DNA of 64,000 nt from Brachionus manjavacas (GCA_019054805.1 JAHQIY010000002.1:806001-870000), one strand, 5' to 3'. Counted from the first letter of the stretch, positions 11,658-23,085 are shown. Numbers and translations are program-made. Notes: generated by a model from the letters alone, not told the origin.

Positions 11658-11699
11658 ATTTAATGCCATTGTGAATTTAAAAAAAAATTTAAAAGCACA

Positions 11700-12519
11700 A
11701 TAATAATGATAAAATTTACGGAAGGATCCCAAGAGGGATATTGCAGAACCTCTTCAGCATGATATGGCGACAAGAAATCATACCAGAAGACTAGTCAAAA
11801 GGCCTAATAGTTAAGCTCCCCAAGAAAGGTAGCAAAATAATTTGTGAAATTGGCAAAGAATAACAATGCTACCAGTAGCAAGCAAGGCGTTCCGCATAGT
11901 AACTATGGAAAGAAACAGGAACGCTTTGGATGTTATTCTTAGAGAAGAAAAAGCAGGATTTAGTCGAGGTAGATGATGTAAAGAACAGATATTTGCTCTT
12001 AGGAACATCATTAAACCAAGTCTGGAATAGAATAGCCCTTGTAACTTTATTGACTTCAAGAAAGCCTTTGCAACACAGAGAAACCTTGTAGGCCATATTA
12101 AGATCCTATGGCCTGCCACAGAAGATAGTTAACTTGATAAAACTCTTCTACGAGAAATTCGAGTGTAGCATGATTCTGGAAAAAGAACAGTGTACAGGAA
12201 TCATACAGGGATGTGTTCTCTCTTCGACACTGTTACTTATATTGATTGACTATGTCATGAAGAAAACAACTGCTAGTGCGAGGGGTATACTATAGGGATA
12301 AGAAGTAAAGCTTGAAGACTTAGAATTTGCGGACGATCTGGTGCTAATATCTAATACAGAAACACATATGCATATAAAGACCCAAGAGTTGGCGAACAAC
12401 GCTAAATCAACCGGGCTCGAAATAAATGTGGCCAAAACGAAAGTTATGTGCATAAATACCAAATTGGATACCCCGATCACCACCGATGGTATACCAATCG
12501 AGTGTGTAAATGAATCTTA
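11700..12519 (+). pseudogene. Non-LTR reverse transcriptase fragment
   Basis: Broken frames read LPRILQNLFSMIWRQEIIPE with DWSKGLIVKLPKKG, then EEKAGFSRGR, NFIDFKKAF, and the in-frame stretch EVKLEDLEFADDLVLISNTE ending AKTKVMCINT and VNES before a stop. This covers the fingers and palm of a LINE reverse transcriptase; FADD is the active-site box. Several stops and one-base shifts inactivate it. No endonuclease or 3' tail is attached. Confidence 0.8.
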
Positions 12520-13450
12520 AGAGATTACAAAATTACCAAAGTCTTTTTTAAAATAATTTATTTAGAATTTTAAATAATTCGATAATTATTTTGAAAAAAA
12601 AAATATTTTAATGTAATTAAAATCTTCAAGAAACCCATTTAAATTAGATTTATGGAGTAATTTTTTTAGCACGCTCAAAAAACTTTTCAACACATCCTTA
12701 AAATCTAAAAAACACACTCTCTAATTAAAACCCTTTAATCTCAGAAACTTTTTTTTAAAGTCTTAGTATATCAAAAATTTTTAATTAAAAATTCTCTATT
12801 TTTTAGATTACGATCTTGTATAGAACTCGATTGGAATTTTGTTGTCATTTTTTGTTTCTATTAAGTTCTTAAAGTTTTATTTAATCATTAGTCTTAAAAA
12901 ATCAAAGAATTTTTTAATTTTTTTTTAATTTTTTAAAAAATAAAATATACAAACCATTTATCATTTGATAAATTTTAATAGATTTGTTATAATGTAATAG
13001 CTAAGATGTCAAAAAATGATTTTTTTTTATTGAGTATGACTTCACTAGTCGTTTATTGTTGTGTCAGAAAAAATAATCTGTTTAAAAAGTAAAAGGGTTT
13101 TATTTATTATTTATATTGTTAAATTAACCACCATTGAAGGAGAAAGAGAACTTATAAAAAAAAAAAAGAAGATATATATATATAAAAAAGGTAAAAAAAA
13201 ACCAATCACCAATATTTGTTCCACTGAAACTACCAAATGACTATGTCTTGATTGAAAGACTTTAATTTATTCTCCAAAGTTGGTTTGTTTAGAAACAAAT
13301 CTTGATAGATAACAAAAGCCATTCTGTTAAATTTGATTATACTTATTATTATTATTATTTATTATTATTATTTTTAAAAAAAATACATACACCTCATAGG
13401 CATTTAGTAAAAAAAGGTTCATTTATATATATAAAAAAAAGTATTTATAT
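12520..13450. repeat. AT-rich intergenic with microsatellites
   Basis: No gene seen. Simple repeats are an AT-dinucleotide run at about 13171-13183 and TTA/ATT-triplet runs at about 13340-13372. Confidence 0.5.
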
Positions 13451-13679
13451 AAAAATTTAAATACTTATAATCGAAAGTTTGGAAAAAAAGTGCAGCTGAT
13501 CAAAGTTGAACAACTGAAGTGGATTTAAAACGCTGGTCATGTGACACCTTGGTTTAAGACCTAATATTTGCTTAATTAGATTGTTTTGAGATATGTTTAG
13601 GTAATTTCTTGTCGATTTATTAAGTGTTAGCGTCTCAAGCACTTGAAACAATCTTTTCCAATTTATGTCTTTTCAACTT

Positions 13680-13840
13680 TAATTTTTTTTAGCTTATTTA
13701 CTCTATTTTGATTCTTTTTTTTTATCTAATTTTATTAACTTTAATTTTATTTTTATTTTATTTTTTTTATTTTATTTTTTATTTATTCTGAATGAGCTTT
13801 AGCTCGGTACAGAAAACAAATAAATAAATAAAAAAATAAT
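13680..13840 (+). repeat. Retroposon 3' tail inserted in LINE C-terminal region
   Basis: A long T-rich tract is followed by GAATGAGCTTTAGCTCGGTA, a small hairpin, and then AAATA-unit repeats. It separates FTYGL from the NKSTRNYLN continuation of the minus-strand LINE. The same tail motif occurs at 16618-16650 and, reversed, at 37443-37486, where it directly follows LINE coding sequence. It is therefore a LINE 3' end. Confidence 0.6.
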
Positions 13841-14918
13841 AAGCCCATAAGTGAATTTTGATAAACAGCATGTTTTGTATATGAATGCTTGTAAAAATGG
13901 AGAAATTTCCCCTTTTTTTAACTCTGGATATGAGAGAGAAAACAAGGCGTGTTGTACTTTAATAAATTTATTTACTGCAATATTATGATAGTCAAAGTTA
14001 TTTGGTATTTCTACTCCTAGATATTTAATTTTATTTACTTTGTCCAAGATATTTTCTCCAAGATAAATATTCTAAATAATTCCGGACCAAATTCAATTAT
14101 TGATGACTTTTTAGGGTTAAATTTTATTTTCCATTTGTTTCCATATTTTAAACAAATATCTAAGAGTTCCTGAAGATGAGAGTCTACTGGGCTAAGTAAA
14201 AGAAAATCATCAGCATAAACAATAATACTTAAATTCATATTATTGTATAATGCTCCGATATTTTTTGATAGACATTCTTCTATTAGATCATCAAAAATTT
14301 ATGTCCATCCTTGGTTTAAGCTTGTAAAATAGCCCATCCCTCCAAACTTTATCGAAGGCTTTTTCTGCATCCAAGGATGCAAGCTTACAACCTGAGTTTT
14401 TTTTTTATACTGTAGAATTGCTTCTTTTAAGTTAAATATTGCATGATTGCAAGAAGTTTTTCTCTTAAAACCGAATAGATTAATACTTGTTTTACGCAGA
14501 CCCGGAGATGAGTTAAGTATCAATTTTTCAAAAATTTGAGCTAAACAATTGAACACTGAGATAGGTCTAATGTTACCTAAGTCATTGTGACTTTTGTTTG
14601 GTTCTTTAGGATTGGGGTGATTTTGGCAATATTTAGGTCATCAGGAACAGAGAGAAATCTTAAAATTTGGTTGAAGAATTCAAGGACAACTATTTTAAAT
14701 TCTAACGAAGTAGAGTTTTTTAACAGTGAGTAGGAAATTTGGTCATACCCTTTAACAGGTGGGTTTTTTACTCTCACTTATTACCTTCTCCAATGTATCT
14801 AAGTCAAACTCAGGAATAAAGTCCCCTGACTGAAACCCATTTAAAGTCTCGTCAACTTTGGATTTAATTAATCTCTGCTCACTGTCCAAGGAGATAGTTT
14901 CACTAAGACTTCATGGTC

Positions 14919-14995
14919 AAAAACGAGAACTAATGATAGTGGTATTTCATCATCCATTGATTCATCAGATACCACTATCATTAGTTCTCGTTTTT
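14919..14995. repeat. Perfect 27-bp palindrome arms with 23-bp loop
   Basis: Arms at 14919-14945 and 14969-14995 are exact reverse complements (one starts AAAAACGAGAACTAATGATA). They lie inside LINE coding sequence, so one arm is an inverted copy of the other, consistent with template switching. Confidence 0.9.
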
Positions 14996-15661
14996 TCTGC
15001 TTATTTATGAATTTCCAAAACTTAGTCTTATCTATCTTATAAGATAATTTTTCTAATTTTTTCATGTTATCTCTCTCATATAGAAAAATGTTTGTTCTTT
15101 GCACGATTCTAAATTTCTTTTTTAAGTTTCTTTTTTCTCCAGCTAGCAATTCAGAGAAATTTATTTTTAAAAGATCTCTTATCTCTACTAATCTATTTTT
15201 TATATCTTTTAATTCATTATTGAACCAAGGTTTTTTTAATTTTCTAAAACAACTTGACACATTACTTATGTAAATTAAAGTTTCATTTACTACATTTTGC
15301 ATTGTTTTGCATAAAGCCACATAAAATTTATTTATGTGATCTTGCTTACATTTTATGTTCTCTTTTTGAGCATCGATAAAACTTTCACAGTTAGAAACAA
15401 CTTTATCCCTATGATTTTCATTAAAGAAATAAAGAACGTCCGTTTTATTGATGTCAACCGAATACCTTCATATGAGTACTCGTAGAATTAACCATGAAGT
15501 CAATCATGACTGCCATATGATCACTCATATTTACTATTGAGTCAATAATGTTGCACTGTACGTCTTTTGCAAAATTAGAATTATGAGACTTAATAAGAAT
15601 ATGATCAAGATTTGCAAAATATTTTTGTTTTTTTATCGAGTAACCTTCATAAGTATCACGG

Positions 15662-15734
15662 CATGATTGAAAATTTAAGCTGCTTTTGGATCTTACACAG
15701 CTTTAAGCAGTGTAAGATCCAAATTTCAATCATG
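15662..15734. repeat. Compound imperfect palindrome in LINE endonuclease region
   Basis: The inner arms TTTGGATCTTACAC (15685-15698) and their complement (15710-15723) are nested in outer arms CATGATTGAAA (15662-15672) and their complement (15724-15734). Confidence 0.8.
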
Positions 15735-16143
15735 TCATTAAATAATTTATCAAGTCTATTTCCTCTTTAAGGATCAGCATTAAAGTCACCCAATATTACT
15801 ATTGGCACCCCTTTGTCCTCAAATCTCTTTATTTACAAAAAAACTCTAGATAAACTCAATTCATAGATTGATTTACAATGTGCTCTTCTTTTTGGATCAT
15901 CAAATGGTAAATGAACTCCAACACAAAGAATTTCATTACCATGAACCTTAAGGTAAACATATGACAGATGTCTACTGAAGAACTCATAATCTAAAATTTC
16001 GCAAGAGTCATCAAGAAGCCAGCTCTGTGCACCAAAAGGTCTCCCATATACTTACAAATACCCATAGCTGACCGATATAAAGGCTCATTTTTTGTGTGAC
16101 GTTTGCTATTTAGATTTTTAATAAGATTAATTTCATTCGGACC

Positions 16144-16753
16144 CAGAGTTTTCATCAAGTCTCAAGTCAAGTCCAAGTCACGACTTGACTTGAATTTTTT
16201 TTTTGAGTAAAAAGTTAAAAAGTAACTTGAGTTGATGTTTAGTCTGATTTTCTTTTACTAAATTATAGTTTGTGTAAAAATTGAATTTAGAATTTTTTTC
16301 TCTAAAATCTCTTTAACGTTTTAATTCAATCATTTTGTTAACCAAAAAATTAACATTTAAAAATATAGATCCATTATTATATAAATACCATAGTTTAATT
16401 TCTTGTCTTCGTCCATTTAACTAATTTTTTTTTTACTTAACTAACTACATGTTAAAATAAAAAATTAAAATTTAATTTGTTACATAACAATATATACTTT
16501 TTTTTTATTTCGTTTATTTAAATCCTTTTTACTTTATTTTTATTATATTTTCTATTTTTTTTTATCTTACATTATTTATTTTTTATTTTATTTAACTTTA
16601 TTTTTTTTTTTTTTAACTCTGAAGGAGCACTAGCTCGGTACAGGTAAAAAAAAAATTAAGACTTGACATTTTACTCATATAAAAAAAATTAAGAAAAAAC
16701 CACAAATTTTTGGTCGAAAGACTTGAAAAATAGCGACTTGAGGAACAACTCTG
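16144..16753. mobile_element. Non-autonomous hAT-type element (610 bp)
   Basis: The termini CAGAGTTTTCATCAAGTC and its partner CAGAGTTGTTCCTCAAGTC (right end reversed) are flanked by an exact 8-bp duplication, TTCGGACC (16136-16143 and 16754-16761), the hAT signature. Subterminal CAAGTC/GACTTG hexamers are clustered at both ends, as hAT transposases require. It has no transposase ORF. It splits the endonuclease of the minus-strand LINE, and itself contains a T-rich LINE tail (about 16410-16650), giving a three-level nest. Confidence 0.9.
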
Positions 16754-17826
16754 TTCGGACCCGTCCAAAGTTAATTTAAGTAACAAATAGTTGAGTTCTA
16801 CACCAGGAATCTGGCATATGAAGTGTTAGCCTTAAGGTTATTACAGTTTAAACATGAGATACTAACTTTTTGTTCCATTTGGATTGAATACAAGAAATTG
16901 ATTAAATTAAGTATAAAAATTAAAAATTAAAAGTTTGATTTAAACAAGATTTGTTGGATTGTTTAATGTTGTAAATGTTTGAGAACGATTCTATTCATTT
17001 TTTTCGGCATTTGTTTGTCATTCAGCGTACGGTCTTCGATACTTGTTAACTACCGAACCTTTCGGCCATGAATCTTTTTGATTTATGATCTCTTTGTCAA
17101 ATATACTAATTGAAAATTTGAATGACTTAAAGTTATTGTGTGAGTAAAACTATATATTCTTACAATTGATTCCACGTATTTTTTTACATTCTCATTTTCT
17201 TCGCCATCATCTATTCCTCCTAGGTAAACTTCAATTTTTCCTTCACACGCGCTAAGGCCACTTTTATCGCCTATACCAGCATTCTTCATATAAGTAGTAG
17301 TTGATGTTTTTTGTTTGTTTTTCGCTCTGGACCGGCTACTTTGTATCCTAGGGTATTATCTTCTATGTCTGTGTTCGGTTTTCCTGGTTCGTACGAATTA
17401 AAGTTTTTCAGTGACTTTTGCCTGTTTGCCTCATTATTTGGTGCTGTTGTTGGTACCATTGTATACAGGTCACTCTTCTTTTGTATAATTCTTTTTTATT
17501 CGAATCATCATGATTCACATCGTTAGTGGGTCTTTTTCTAGACGCAGGCGTAGTTGGTGCTTGAGGCCTCTGAATATTTTGAGTCGTTTTATTTAATAAC
17601 TCTTTAATAACAGCTAAACACATATTTGGACACCTAAAATTAATTTTGAATGCTGAATTTGAACTACCTAAACTGAACTTTAATTAAACCATCATCTAAA
17701 ATACTATAGATTATAATTTAGACAATAGAAATTCATAAACAAAATTTTTTCCAAGAATAGTAACCAATTTACTAGGTTTAATTTAACACAAAAATCATTT
17801 AGATTGATAATATCTGACGGAGATTA

Positions 17827-17880
17827 TTAGTGCCCCAAATCATTAAGTGCCTGACTACAATTTATGATTTGGGGCACTAA
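17827..17880. repeat. 17-bp perfect hairpin
   Basis: TTAGTGCCCCAAATCAT at 17827-17843 pairs exactly with 17864-17880 across a 20-bp loop. Its GC content is higher than the surroundings. Function is unknown; it could be a relic of a small foldback element. Confidence 0.85.
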
Positions 17881-17936
17881 AAATCCAACAATTTTTATAA
17901 TTTTAGTTTTAGTTTTATAAAACGGTTACTGAAATT

Positions 17937-18236
17937 CAGAGTTGGCTAAAAAGTTAAGTCAATACTTTGACTTAGAGTTTTTTTTAAGTCCAAATTTTGG
18001 GTTCTTATTTAAAAAGCCGCCAAAATAGCTACCTGGGAGGGCAAAAAATTCATGTGGCCATGATCCTGAATGATGAATTGTCGTTCCAGCTAATAATTGC
18101 GGTGGTCTAGTTAGTCCGAAATTAAAAAAAATTCAAATAAAATTTATGACTTGACTTGTCTAAAATAATAGTCAATAAAATAATTTTAAAGCATCAAACA
18201 TATGCATGAATTACGTTTTCGTCTTTGTCCGGTGAA
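17937..18236. mobile_element. Possible degenerate hAT-like element
   Basis: It begins CAGAGTTGGCTAAAAAGTTA and carries GACTTG/AAGTC subterminal motifs like the intact hAT-type copy at 16.1 kb; ACTCTG occurs near 18230. No 8-bp duplication is visible, so the call is tentative. Confidence 0.25.
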
Positions 18237-18239
18237 AAT

Positions 18240-19462
18240 GACTCTGCCAATTAAGTTAAATTTAAATTTCATTTTTTTATAAAAAAAATGCAAAAATTTT
18301 AATTTTATTTTTGAATAAATCAAGTTTAAATCGGTCTTTTGTGGACAAGGGCACTAGTCTGTTGATTAATCTTGAAACTTGAATGTCAAAGTCTGAAAAA
18401 TCAGATCATGGAAAATTGAAAAATCTTAAAATAACTTTAAAATTTTTCATACTTTTACTTGTATAAAATCTTTTAAATTGCTTTATGTTGCATTTATTAT
18501 ATCTCATTTAGAATTTAATTTTTGAATTAAACTGATATTTTTAAATAAATAAATAAAAATTTGGTTTTATTAATTTCTAACACTTCAAAAATATTAAAAA
18601 CTCTTTTATATTATTCCTAATATACGGAAGCGGAAAGAGATATAGTTAAAAAAAAAACATTTGAAATTATTTTAATTGAGTTTGAATTAAAAAATTAATT
18701 AATATCATATAATAGCTTGCCTAATCAGTATTTGCCTAAAATATTAGACCAAAAAAAGAAATCCTATAACTATCAAATCCTATATACTTAAAAAGATAAA
18801 TGATATTGATGGCTCGGTAGTTCAAATGGCACCTTTAAGACAGCTAAGTATATTATAAAAAGACTGAATGAATTTTTGATTTAACCTCAGAATATTGATA
18901 AGATTTTAATCTAATCTTTAACTAATCAATTGATTGAGATAACTGGGTTTTAGCTGATTTCGATAATTAAAGATGGTAATATTAAAAACTTTGTGAGCAA
19001 AATGGCAAAAAACTGCTAATTTTGTAATGAGTTATTATGTTTAAAATTTATTAAAAGCTCAAACTGTGAAATTTTTTCACATATTTAATGCTCTAAGCCA
19101 AATGTAAAAACAAATTTGATTCTGTGATTTTGTTTGGGCTTGTTGTTAAAATAAATATTTTTTAAATTAAAATTTTACCATCAATCAGATTTATTTGTTT
19201 AAATTAATTTTAAAGTTTTTTTTTTTTAAATAAAATTGCATAAAAAAATTTTCCACGCCCGCGTTTTAGGTGTCTTTATTGTGATTCCGAATTTTATGAA
19301 TAACCTATTTTATGTATTTTATGCAAAAGATTTGGCAGTTGAAGATGATAATTTAGCCAAAAAGACAACATCAAAGATGGATAAATTGGAATTTTTTTTA
19401 TGAAAAAAAAAATGCTTGATATGATTTTTTTTTAATTTTATGAAATTATTTATTTTTTAAAC
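18240..19462. other. AT-rich intergenic
   Basis: No ORF, RNA gene or recognisable repeat could be supported. Confidence 0.5.
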
Positions 19463-19480
19463 TTTATTAGTCAATTCACT

Positions 19481-21088
19481 GAGGTTGTGCATATTTACAT
19501 GCAAAGTTCGCTCCAAAAAAAAGGGTTAAAAAAAACTTTCCATAATAAAAAAAAACATTACAGCGTTAAAATAAGACAAAAAATCTAGTGTAGACATACT
19601 TTATTTTTAAAAAATGAAAAAGCCATTTTTTTCTCTGAATTCATCAAAAAATGACCATTTAAGGTACAATTCGATTATTTTATCAATTAATTGATGAAAT
19701 ATTTTTTACAAATCAACTGATTTGTATCAATAACTTATAAAAATTAATTTAGCCTTACTAAATTAAATTTGCAAATTAAAAAAAACAATAATAATTAGCT
19801 TTATAACGATAAATGTTCAAAGTATTTTATTTTCATGTTCCTTAATCAGGTTCAAGTATTTGGTCAAGGTCAGTTAGCTGCAGATAGTGAATTTCACGGT
19901 CGCAACCTAGATTTTAATATAAAAACAGATGTAATCTTGAATATATATTAACACTTAACTGTATTTTGTAACGAATGTCGAAAATGGAAGAGCATCAAAA
20001 ATTGGGAACTAATAACTTCTGAATTTAACAAACAATCGATATGAAATCGATTGTTTCGGATCAGCATATCAATTTTTTGGGAAACATTTGGAAAATTTTC
20101 AAAGATATAGTTCAAACGGTTGTGGTAAAGTGTCTTGTCGCGGAAATCATCAAAGTAATTGTGTTATGTTACTTTTTGAAAACGATAATAATTCATTAAT
20201 GGTAAATATACTAAAAAATGAGTCTAAATGTAACTTTTGTGGCTATTATTACAATAATTTAAGTAGATTTCAAACTTTACCCCCTTTTTTGTTGATTGAA
20301 ACGAGCCATAATTTTACAGTTAGTTTAGAAAAAGTACCTAAAACATTAGAAATAGAATCTCAAACATATCGATTTCTTTGTTGTAATTTTAAAGCTAGTC
20401 GTAATCATTTTAAAGGTATATATTACATATGTAACAAGTTAATTGAAATTGATGATAGAAATACTAATCGAGTAATTGAAAATCAATCAATAAATTCTGT
20501 TGACCTTTGCTTTTATATTTTGGAATAAAATAAAAATATTATTAAACTATCTCTCTTTTGTTTTAATTATAAATAGAAAAAATCGTCTTTTTTTATAACC
20601 CAAAATTTGTTAACTATGATCTCGAGAATTTTCGGTGTTTAAGCAAGAAAATCACTTATAATTGAAGATAAATCACTAAAAAACATGTATTTTTAAAAAT
20701 TTAAAGAAAAATAATTTGGGGCCATATTGAAAATATAAAAAATATAAATATACTATTTAATATCAAAATCTTTCAATAAAACCTCAATTTTTTTATTTAA
20801 TTTTTCCTTAATGGCTTTATCTTACAGAGCATAAAATTTTATACAAGACGAATATTTTTTTCAGCACTCATATCGTCATAGTCCTTATTTTAATACGTTT
20901 TTCTTATATTTTAAATATTTAGAGTTGGTAGTCTTTAAGCTCTTAAATCTCATGGCCCCAAACTTTTATTTACGTAAAACATATTTTTTTATGATCCTAA
21001 TATGATGACCTTCAAAATGATATATAATATGGACATAAACATGGGATGGTCTAGGGAGCGAATTTTCCCATTAAATATGCACAACCTC
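19481..21088. mobile_element. Unclassified 1.6-kb element with 34-bp TIRs and 18-bp flanking duplication
   Basis: The left end starts GAGGTTGTGCATATTTA (19481) and the right end is its inverted copy (ending 21088). Over 34 positions the two ends match at 29, including a shared TTCGCTCC block. TTTATTAGTCAATTCACT flanks both sides exactly (19463-19480 and 21089-21106). An internal inverted pair, TTTGGGGCCAT, lies near 20715 and 20955. The single credible ORF is at 20088-20528. An 18-bp duplication is longer than for the DNA transposon superfamilies I know and more typical of target-primed retroposition, which does not normally leave TIRs. Confidence 0.8.
20088..20528 (+). CDS. Element-encoded protein with USP/UCH-like fold signature
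   Basis: This frame of about 146 residues lies inside the 19.48-21.09 kb element. The first codon in the frame is TTG within AYQFFGKHLENFQRYSS, so the true N-terminus is upstream or spliced. It contains two Cys pairs (CGKVSC, then CNFCGYYY), then LPPFLLIETSHNF, and LEIESQTYRFLCCNFKASRN followed by HFKGIYYICNKLIEIDD. The order of C..C, PPFLLIE and a late N-H-F resembles the C-terminal half of ubiquitin-specific peptidase domains, including the histidine box. The catalytic cysteine half is not seen. Whether it is catalytic or a structural derivative is unknown, and homology is inferred from motif order only. Confidence 0.5.
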   Translation: MENFQRYSSNGCGKVSCRGNHQSNCVMLLFENDNNSLMVNILKNESKCNFCGYYYNNLSRFQTLPPFLLIETSHNFTVSLEKVPKTLEIESQTYRFLCCNFKASRNHFKGIYYICNKLIEIDDRNTNRVIENQSINSVDLCFYILE

Positions 21089-21106
21089 TTTATTAGTCAA
21101 TTCACT

Positions 21107-21885
21107 GATCACTTAATTAAAATGGAATACAATAAGTAAATATCAAAAAAAAATTAAAAAAAATTGGCTGGTTTTCAGATCGATAATAAATTTCTAGTCA
21201 TTTCCTTTAACCTTATATGACACATACTTTGGTCAGATCATCTAAGACTGATTTTTTTTAAACCCAATCACAAAAAAAACAAAAAAAAATTCCCATTTCA
21301 TTTTGTTGGGTTACTTTGGAGATGGTCGATTGGAAAAAAAATTAAACAAATTTTTTAAAATAAAAAAAAGAGTTTAATCATTGAAATTTTCTTTGAAGCA
21401 TTGATCAAAAAACAATTGCTGGTAGATAGCTGAAATTTCTAATTACAAATGCTAAAATTAAAATTAATCAGAATTTAAAAAAAAATTAATTTTGTAAAAT
21501 TAACATGATTTTAGGCCAAAAAAGACTAAAATCCGTGCAGCTTCTAGAAAAATAGGACTCAGAACATTTGGAAACATTAGGACCAGAGTCTTTTTTTATC
21601 CATCAAAGGCTATCAGTAAACCCCATCAATATTATTATTTTTGATCAATTTGACGAACTCAGTGGTCCGGAAAGCAAATAGCCTTTTGTCTATGAGACCT
21701 AAAGCCGTGTCAAAATCAAATGTTAATACCTAAAACTCAATGCTATGTGCCAAGAAATACTATAAATAGAGAGCATTGAGCTCAAAAATTTCACATTCTT
21801 GAAAAATTTTTTAAATCAGCTAAACAAAGGTTCTAATTTTAACTCAAAACGCAATTAATTTGTAATTTTACATCACTCAAAAGAG
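21107..21885. promoter_or_regulatory. bZIP gene upstream region with TATA box
   Basis: TATAAATA at 21761-21768 lies about 120 bp before the ATG at 21886. A pyrimidine-A context (TTTCACATTC near 21790) about 25-30 bp downstream could serve as an initiator. Further upstream is AT-rich sequence with nothing recognised. Confidence 0.55.
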
Positions 21886-22656
21886 ATGGTTTCCTATGTT
21901 GTAACAAGCCAACCGGCAATAAATCGGGTGGCCCAATCTCTCAAGATTCCAACAGTGCGACCAAGCAAAGTAATAAAAATAAAGCCCGACCAGCTTAAGT
22001 TCCTGCTTTCTAATCCGAGCAACATGGTGGAAGTTAAACAGGAGCCAAATTACCAGTCTGAGACTAAAAATGGCCCTAGTCAGCCCCTATTAACTGACAT
22101 TAAGCAAGAAGCTGTCGACTTTGACTTTGACTTGAACCTAGAAGATGTTGACTTGACTAAACCATTGAATAATGGGGAATGCTTCGATCTGGACTTGTTT
22201 CATACTGTTCCGTCTGCGGAAAAAACTCCCGAAGGCATACTGACCACCAACCAGATATTCGAGAGTCTTGGCTACAGTGAAAAGGACTTTGAAAATTTGA
22301 TAATTGAGTATTCACCAGAGACCAAGCCAGAGCAAAAACCTGTCCAAGATTTACAGAAAGAAATAAAGAATTTGCTTCCGCCAGCAGAAAAAAGACGACG
22401 CAAAAAAAATGTTTACCGAGCTGAGGATATATCTAATGAGGAGGATCTTATCAATTATTTGGAAAGAAGAAAAAAGAACAACATTTCATCGAAGTGCTCT
22501 CGTGCTAATAAAAAAAGGTACTATAATGAATTGGACTCGAAATGTGATCAGTTGGAGGCAGAAAATGAGTTTTTAAGAAAAAAACAGACCAAATTGGAGA
22601 GATTAAATGTGCTGCTAAAAGACTATTTGGTCGAAAATTTTTCCAAAACTAAATAA
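21886..22656 (+). CDS. bZIP transcription factor, C/EBP-like, single exon
   Basis: The intronless frame has 256 codons from ATG 21886 to TAA 22656. The basic region at residues 193-211 reads RRKKNNISSKCSRANKK, matching the NN....SR core of C/EBP-type basic regions. The leucine zipper that follows has L216, L223, L230, L237 and L244 at perfect heptad spacing, with AENEFLRKK at its centre. The N-terminal part is acidic and carries two psi-K-x-E SUMO-type motifs (VKQE 50-53, IKQE 72-75), as C/EBP regulatory domains do. It should bind DNA as a nuclear dimer. It lacks introns, unlike its neighbours, and has a TATA box 120 bp upstream. CREBZF or ATF4-like identity cannot be excluded. Confidence 0.85.
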   Translation: MVSYVVTSQPAINRVAQSLKIPTVRPSKVIKIKPDQLKFLLSNPSNMVEVKQEPNYQSETKNGPSQPLLTDIKQEAVDFDFDLNLEDVDLTKPLNNGECFDLDLFHTVPSAEKTPEGILTTNQIFESLGYSEKDFENLIIEYSPETKPEQKPVQDLQKEIKNLLPPAEKRRRKKNVYRAEDISNEEDLINYLERRKKNNISSKCSRANKKRYYNELDSKCDQLEAENEFLRKKQTKLERLNVLLKDYLVENFSKTK

Positions 22657-23085
22657 GCGAGCAGCTCTTGGCGACACCTTAACGGATTGCTTGATTGATG
22701 GAAGTCTCAGACGAGGCATGATAAATAATTTGTTAAATATAAATTGATAAAAATTTTGTACGAGGAATCGTCTATTTTATCCTAAAGATTTATCATCATT
22801 TCTTATTTTGAGTTATATTTACAAATAATTGAAATTATTTTGATAAAAATTACTAAAAAATTTATTTTTTTTTTAATTAAAAAATGAACATTTTTATTGT
22901 ATATTGAAAAAAAATAAAAAATATTAAAATTATGGTAGCGTTTATTTTCACACATTTTATGGATAAATAAACAAAAATTGATACACACAAAAAGTGGATG
23001 TGGATTTGAAATTTTTTTATTTATTTAGACACAAGTTATATTAAAAAATAAAAAAAAATAAGATTAACAAATTTAGATTAATTAA

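Larger units (their letters stand above)
13450..17640 (-). pseudogene. Degenerate minus-strand LINE: ORF1, endonuclease and reverse transcriptase
   Basis: Blocks appear in the expected minus-strand order. ORF1-like frames lie at 17623-17408 and 17289-17083 (the latter has KIEVYLGGIDDG...VKKYVESI). An apurinic endonuclease lies at about 16900-15470, with fragments VSISCLNCNNLKAN, ILGDFNAD and SDHM. A linker occupies 15320-14868 and the reverse transcriptase 14777-13835: PPVKGYDQISYSLLKNS, PDDLNIAKITPILKNQ, FGFKRKTSCNHAIFNLKEA, IIVYADDFLLLSP (active site) and KIKYLGVEI. The C-terminal part is at 13651-13457. Frameshifts, a hAT-type insert in the endonuclease, a retroposon tail near 13.7 kb and two local palindromes break it up. 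Confidence 0.8.

Noticed and set aside
18805..18850. Possible tRNA (GGCTCGGTAGTTCAAATGGC)
   Set aside because: No cloverleaf could be folded; A and B boxes are not properly spaced.
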